Shown here in pieces: positions 31,782 to 35,259 of a stretch of 35,259 nucleotides of DNA (positions are counted from its first letter, which is position 1; each line of letters opens with the position of its first letter). The position numbers and the translations under genes are program-made. Source of the DNA: Flavobacteriales bacterium (GTDB taxonomy: Bacteria; Bacteroidota; Bacteroidia; Flavobacteriales_D; Crocinitomicaceae); contig CANLIL010000031.1 in NCBI GenBank assembly GCA_947491305.1, positions 1 to 35,259 of the forward strand. The letters are read 5' to 3'. The notes beneath the pieces are model-generated. The model was not told where the DNA came from. It saw only the letters and a program-made list of their open reading frames with translations, and did not search any database.

Positions 31782-32815
31782 TTTTTTGGATAGTGCTTCA
31801 ATAATTTCAAATCAATTAATGATTGTGCACATGCAATAACAGCATCTTCAGCAGAAATTGGATGAATTCCTAAGTCTTCCTCAATTTTTTTAGTTGAAAA
31901 ATGAGCACAAAAGCCTAATTCAGGAACAATCATTCGCGTTGAATTTTCAAAAATCGCGTAAATTTTAATAAACCAATTTGGCAATTCACGAGCTTTTACA
32001 TACTTTTTATACCCTGGATAAGCTTTCAAAATGATTACTGCAATATCTTTGAACCAAATGGAAGAAGAAGTAGCTGCATAGCGTTGACCAATGGCTTTTT
32101 CAGAAGTAAGTGCCGCAAAATGAATAGCAACCACATCGCGCACATCAACCGTAGGAAAGCCTAATTTTGGAACGCCAGGATAATCACCATTCATCATTTT
32201 TTGAACAATGTATGGACTTGTTCCAACATCAGAACCTAAAACTGGACCTAGAACAAAACCAGGGTTAACACAGGTAACCTGTAATGTTGGATTATCTTTC
32301 ACATATTGCCAAACATCCATTTCAGCTAATGTTTTGCTTTTAATATAGGGAGAAATCATTGGCCCTTTTAAATTAGTCCAATCCGTTTCATCAAAATTGA
32401 CGCGCCCTGCTTCGTGTCCATACATCATCGCAACAGAAGAGGATGTTTGAATGATGCGTGTGATTCCGTTTGCTAATGCTGCTTCAAAAACATGTTTCAC
32501 TCCAAATCTTGCTGGATTGATTATGTCCATTTCATCTTTCGGTAATTCTCTTAAAAAGGGTGAAGCTACGTGCAAAATGGCATCACATCCTTTCATCGCT
32601 TCTTCCCATTTCTCAGGTTTTAAAAGATCACACTGTTGAATGGTTAACTTTTCTAACACTTCAGCGGCAACATATTTTTTTAATGTGTTGATCGTTTCAT
32701 CTTCTTTTTCTTGTGAACGAACGGTCCCAACTACTTCATATCCTTTTTTCAAACCTTCCAAAGCCATGTGCAAGCCTATGAACCCTGAAACACCTGTAAT
32801 AAAAATCTTTTGCAT
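31778..32815 (-). CDS. NAD(P)-dependent reductase, dihydroflavonol-4-reductase-like extended SDR
   Basis: A 345-residue extended short-chain dehydrogenase/reductase. The nucleotide-binding GxxGxxG is ITGVSGFIGLH at 7-16, and the catalytic pair is Y157/K161 in SPYIKSKTLAE, with the supporting serine in QTSSSVAMMYG. The pattern VNPGFVLGP and the fold resemble dihydroflavonol-4-reductase and methylglyoxal/aldehyde reductases of this group. Bacterial members often reduce aldehydes or ketones. It is transcribed towards the ars operon, overlapping acr3's stop by 4 bp, so antisense transcription is likely. No linked pathway genes; substrate unknown. Confidence 0.88.
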   Translation of the reverse strand: MQKIFITGVSGFIGLHMALEGLKKGYEVVGTVRSQEKEDETINTLKKYVAAEVLEKLTIQQCDLLKPEKWEEAMKGCDAILHVASPFLRELPKDEMDIINPARFGVKHVFEAALANGITRIIQTSSSVAMMYGHEAGRVNFDETDWTNLKGPMISPYIKSKTLAEMDVWQYVKDNPTLQVTCVNPGFVLGPVLGSDVGTSPYIVQKMMNGDYPGVPKLGFPTVDVRDVVAIHFAALTSEKAIGQRYAATSSSIWFKDIAVIILKAYPGYKKYVKARELPNWFIKIYAIFENSTRMIVPELGFCAHFSTKKIEEDLGIHPISAEDAVIACAQSLIDLKLLKHYPKN

Positions 32816-32847
32816 ATCGATGAATTTAGTCTGTAAAAATAAGGAAA

Positions 32848-32855
32848 TAATTTTG
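32848..32855 (+). promoter_or_regulatory. -7 element of the LamG/T9SS protein gene
   Basis: TAATTTTG fits TAnnTTTG and lies 68 bp before the ATG at 32924. No clear TTG is found at -33 (TTT at 32825-32827 is the nearest). Confidence 0.4.
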
Positions 32856-32923
32856 AGGTTTAATTTTATATAAAAGTGGTTTTTTTTTTATACATTCGTC
32901 TAAGAAACTTATTACTATTTTTT

Positions 32924-34648
32924 ATGAAAAAACAACTACTTTTTATTATTCTTTTGAGTTCTTTCCAGTTGGTGGCTCAATTACCTACAAATGTTTCTCC
33001 TATTGGGCTCGTCGCTTGGTATGGCTTAAATGGAAATGTCAATGATGCCTCGATTAATGGAAATCATTGTACAAACTATGGTGCAATCCCAACCACCGAT
33101 CGCAATGGGAATGCAAATTCAGCCTATGCCTTTGATGGAGTAAGTAATTATTTAGAAAGAACAACTCCTTCGTATACATTTACACAATCAGGAAATTTTT
33201 CGTTTTCTATCTGGGTAAAAAAAGCATCTGCAAATACTGGAATAATGTTGATGAGCGGAACAGGAACGACAGGTGTCTTTATTTGGTTGTTACAAGGAAA
33301 TAATACTGGGACATCTTATTTTGGAACGAATATGCAACAATCTGCATGGATTTGGGCAACTTGTCCTTATTCTCTTTCACAGTGGGAACATTATGTGGGT
33401 GTTTACACAGGTTCAAATGGTCAAATGAAATTCTACAAAAACGGAGTTTTTCAATCTTCGGCAACCTACACCTACACTTCAGCAACTGCTTCATCAATTC
33501 CACTTTACATTGGAAAAGGTATTTCAAGCGGAAATTTTCACGGTGATATAGATGATATTGGAATCTGGAACCGTGCCTTGACACAATGTGAAATTACAGA
33601 TTTGTATGCTGGTACAACTACTATTTTACCTGTTAATGCTGGTCTTGATCAAACAGTTTGTGCCGGACAATCGGTTACTTTGACAGCAACAGGAGCTACA
33701 ACCTACACGTGGAACAACTGGGTGGTGAATAATGTCGCTTTTACACCAAACATTACTAAAACGTATACAGTAAATGGAACAGATGCGAATGGTTGTAAAG
33801 GAACTGACCAAGTTGTTGTAACGGTAAATCAGCCGTTGATCAATGCTGGTTCAGATCAAACAATTTGTTCGGGCCAACAAGCTACATTAACAGCAACAGG
33901 CGCTACTTCATACACGTGGACGTCAGGTATTACCAACTCAACTCCATTTACACCAACTGCTACACAAACGTATACTGTTTCAGGTACAGATGTAAATGGT
34001 TGTTCGGGAAGTGATGCTGTGACCGTTACTTTGGTTGCGCAACCAACTGTAAATGCGGGTCAAAACTTAACCATTTGCGCAGGTGATTCCGTTCAATTGA
34101 CTGCAACAGGCGCATCAACATATACATGGAGTTCTGGCACACAAAATGGTGGTTACTTCACGCCTACTTCAACTCAAACCTTGCAGGTAATTGGTTCTGC
34201 TGGTGGAGCATGTACAGATACAGATGATTTACAAATTACAGTGAATCAAGGAAGTGCTAGTACACAAACTATTTCAGGATTGAATTCACTTACTTTAAAC
34301 GGACAAACGTATACTACATCAGGAACCTACACGCAAGTCATTCCAAACCAAGCGGGTTGCGACAGTACAATTACCTTGAATTTAACCATGAATTATACAG
34401 GAATTGAAGAAAATAATAGCAATTACATTTCTATTTTCCCAAATCCTACGACAACGAATGTTGTTGTAACGATTCCAAAAGAAATGATTGGTCAGCGCTA
34501 TACACTTGTTTCAGCAACTGGTAAAGTATTGGCTGATGAAATTGTTAAACAAACTACAACAACATTAAACTTTGAACAGTTAGCACAAGGAACATACTTC
34601 TTACAAATTGGAACATTAAAAAATCCTTCTAAAATTGTTAAGTTGTAA
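32924..34648 (+). CDS. secreted LamG/PKD-like repeat protein with T9SS sorting domain
   Basis: A 574-residue surface or secreted protein. Signal peptide 1-19 ends QLVAQ; I place the start at ATG 32924, since the 16 preceding residues of the open frame lack signal features. Residues about 26-230 are a LamG/concanavalin A-like domain (LVAWYGLNGNVNDASINGNH; later WVKKASANTG and DIDDIGIWNRALTQCEI). Three Ig/PKD-like repeats follow (about 236-302, 303-371, 372-440), each with NAG-x-D/N-Q/L-T-x-C, LTATGA-x-x-YTW and FTP-x-x-T. Residues about 495-574 are a T9SS type A sorting domain (FPNPTTTNVVV to PSKIVKL). It probably binds glycans or mediates adhesion; this is inference. Confidence 0.88.
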   Translation: MKKQLLFIILLSSFQLVAQLPTNVSPIGLVAWYGLNGNVNDASINGNHCTNYGAIPTTDRNGNANSAYAFDGVSNYLERTTPSYTFTQSGNFSFSIWVKKASANTGIMLMSGTGTTGVFIWLLQGNNTGTSYFGTNMQQSAWIWATCPYSLSQWEHYVGVYTGSNGQMKFYKNGVFQSSATYTYTSATASSIPLYIGKGISSGNFHGDIDDIGIWNRALTQCEITDLYAGTTTILPVNAGLDQTVCAGQSVTLTATGATTYTWNNWVVNNVAFTPNITKTYTVNGTDANGCKGTDQVVVTVNQPLINAGSDQTICSGQQATLTATGATSYTWTSGITNSTPFTPTATQTYTVSGTDVNGCSGSDAVTVTLVAQPTVNAGQNLTICAGDSVQLTATGASTYTWSSGTQNGGYFTPTSTQTLQVIGSAGGACTDTDDLQITVNQGSASTQTISGLNSLTLNGQTYTTSGTYTQVIPNQAGCDSTITLNLTMNYTGIEENNSNYISIFPNPTTTNVVVTIPKEMIGQRYTLVSATGKVLADEIVKQTTTTLNFEQLAQGTYFLQIGTLKNPSKIVKL

Positions 34649-34667
34649 ACTTCACTAACCCAACATT

Positions 34668-34693
34668 AAAAGCATCTTCGGATGCTTTTTTTA
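34668..34693 (+). terminator. terminator of the LamG/T9SS protein gene
   Basis: AAAAGCATC and GATGCTTTT form a 9-bp stem capped by a stable TTCG tetraloop, followed by a T run. Confidence 0.9.
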
Positions 34694-34713
34694 TGTCGAA
34701 ATAATTTTTTAAG

Positions 34714-34744
34714 TTGATTTATTGCAAAGAATAAACAACCTTTG
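34714..34744 (+). promoter_or_regulatory. promoter of the DUF3109 gene
   Basis: TTG at 34714-34716, a 20-bp spacer and AACCTTTG at 34737-34744 (first base differs from TAnnTTTG), 9 bp before the ATG at 34754. Confidence 0.45.
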
Positions 34745-34753
34745 CAGAAAAAA

Positions 34754-35259
34754 ATGTTAGTCGAAGTAAAAGACAAAGTCGTTTCAACGCAAATTTTTGA
34801 AAAGAAGTTTGTGTGTGATTTAAACGCTTGCAAAGGAGCTTGTTGTATCGAAGGAGATGCAGGCGCGCCCTTAACTTTTGAAGAAGTTGACCAATTGGAA
34901 GACCAGCTAGAAGACATCAAGCCTTTTATGCAACAATCAGGAATTGAGGCAGTTGAAGCAAAAGGTGTTTTTTACATGGACGATGAAAACGAGCCTGTTA
35001 CCACATTAATTGATGGAGCAGCATGTGCCTTTGTGTTTTTTGATGAAAAAGGAATTACCAAATGTGCCATTGAAAAAGCACATTCCGAAGGAGCTATTTC
35101 GTTTAACAAACCAATATCGTGTCATTTGTATCCCATTCGTGTGAAGCAGTTCAACGATTTTAAGGCATTAACTTATGATACGTGGGATATCTGCAAACCA
35201 GCATGTGCTTGTGGTGAATCTTTAGATGTTCCTGTTTATCGTTTCTTAAAAGAACCCCT
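34754..35259 (+). CDS. DUF3109 family cysteine-rich protein, 3' end cut by the window
   Basis: The first 168 residues of a protein open to the window edge. It starts MLVEVKDKVVSTQIFEKKFV and carries a series of cysteines: VCDLNACKGACCIEGDAG, DGAACAFVFFDEKGITKCAI, ISCHLYPIRV and DICKPACACGE. This spacing matches the DUF3109 family, related to the YkgJ/Fe-S zinc-ribbon-like CxxxCxxCC proteins, thought to bind a metal or Fe-S cluster. Very few residues should be missing, since the family is under 200 residues. It is cytoplasmic with its own promoter, downstream of a terminator. Function unknown; the fold assignment is from motif memory. Confidence 0.85.
   Translation, partial: MLVEVKDKVVSTQIFEKKFVCDLNACKGACCIEGDAGAPLTFEEVDQLEDQLEDIKPFMQQSGIEAVEAKGVFYMDDENEPVTTLIDGAACAFVFFDEKGITKCAIEKAHSEGAISFNKPISCHLYPIRVKQFNDFKALTYDTWDICKPACACGESLDVPVYRFLKEP

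Noticed and set aside
32876-32923. 16-residue upstream extension of the LamG/T9SS protein
   Set aside because: ATG 32924 begins a standard signal peptide; the extension would bury it behind another hydrophobic segment.
33631-34247. Nucleotide tandem repeats as a repeat element
   Set aside because: The three units are protein-level PKD-like domains in one gene with substantial base divergence, not a mobile or structural DNA repeat.

Overview
The window looks like chromosomal DNA of a low-GC (mid-30s % by eye) member of the Bacteroidota, most likely Flavobacteriales. Supporting signs are Bacteroidota-type promoters (TAnnTTTG at -7, TTG at -33), scarce Shine-Dalgarno sites, two proteins with type IX secretion (T9SS) C-terminal sorting domains, RemB/Wzi-like and DUF6029 outer-membrane proteins, an Omp28-like lipoprotein, a DUF6428-containing ars operon and a membrane protein with GldL-like MHWP motifs. 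A placement near Crocinitomicaceae/Fluviicola is only an impression. I see no IS element, CRISPR array or rRNA.

Layout. 1-1163: three tandem short ssb genes, none with the acidic C-terminal tip, closed by a strong bidirectional terminator. 1163-4911 (-): cysQ followed by two abutting RemB/Wzi-like barrel genes. 4971-9195: a T9SS-exported protein with a Cys pair, divergent from an operon encoding a TlpA-like thioredoxin, a DUF6029 barrel and an Omp28-like CXXC lipoprotein. 9262-12449: a biotin carrier protein and an M1 aminopeptidase lipoprotein. 12614-18783: housekeeping and DNA repair genes (bcp, recA, a lipid kinase, an OmpA-family lipoprotein, uvrC, a fourth ssb that does have an acidic tail, tRNA-Asn).

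18819-19334 holds no intact gene, only a decayed P-loop NTPase resembling zeta-toxin-type kinases. 19335-26692 (-) has a small membrane protein and a tightly overlapping sugar-use operon (PhyH dioxygenase, TIM-barrel isomerase, MFS sugar porter, GH92, GH127-like), with a divergent AraC regulator at 26821. 27725-29195 is a PadR regulator with a membrane protein carrying two FKVMHWP motifs. 29296-31781 is an arsenic operon (arsR, DUF6428, ArsC-like phosphatase, acr3). It converges on an NAD-dependent reductase (31778-32815, -). A secreted LamG/PKD-like/T9SS protein follows, and the window ends inside a DUF3109 gene.

The most interesting parts are the putative redox/secretion module at 4971-9195, the sugar operon lacking SusC/SusD, the three tail-less SSBs, a perfect inverted repeat just upstream of the recA -7 box, and the PadR/MHWP pair.
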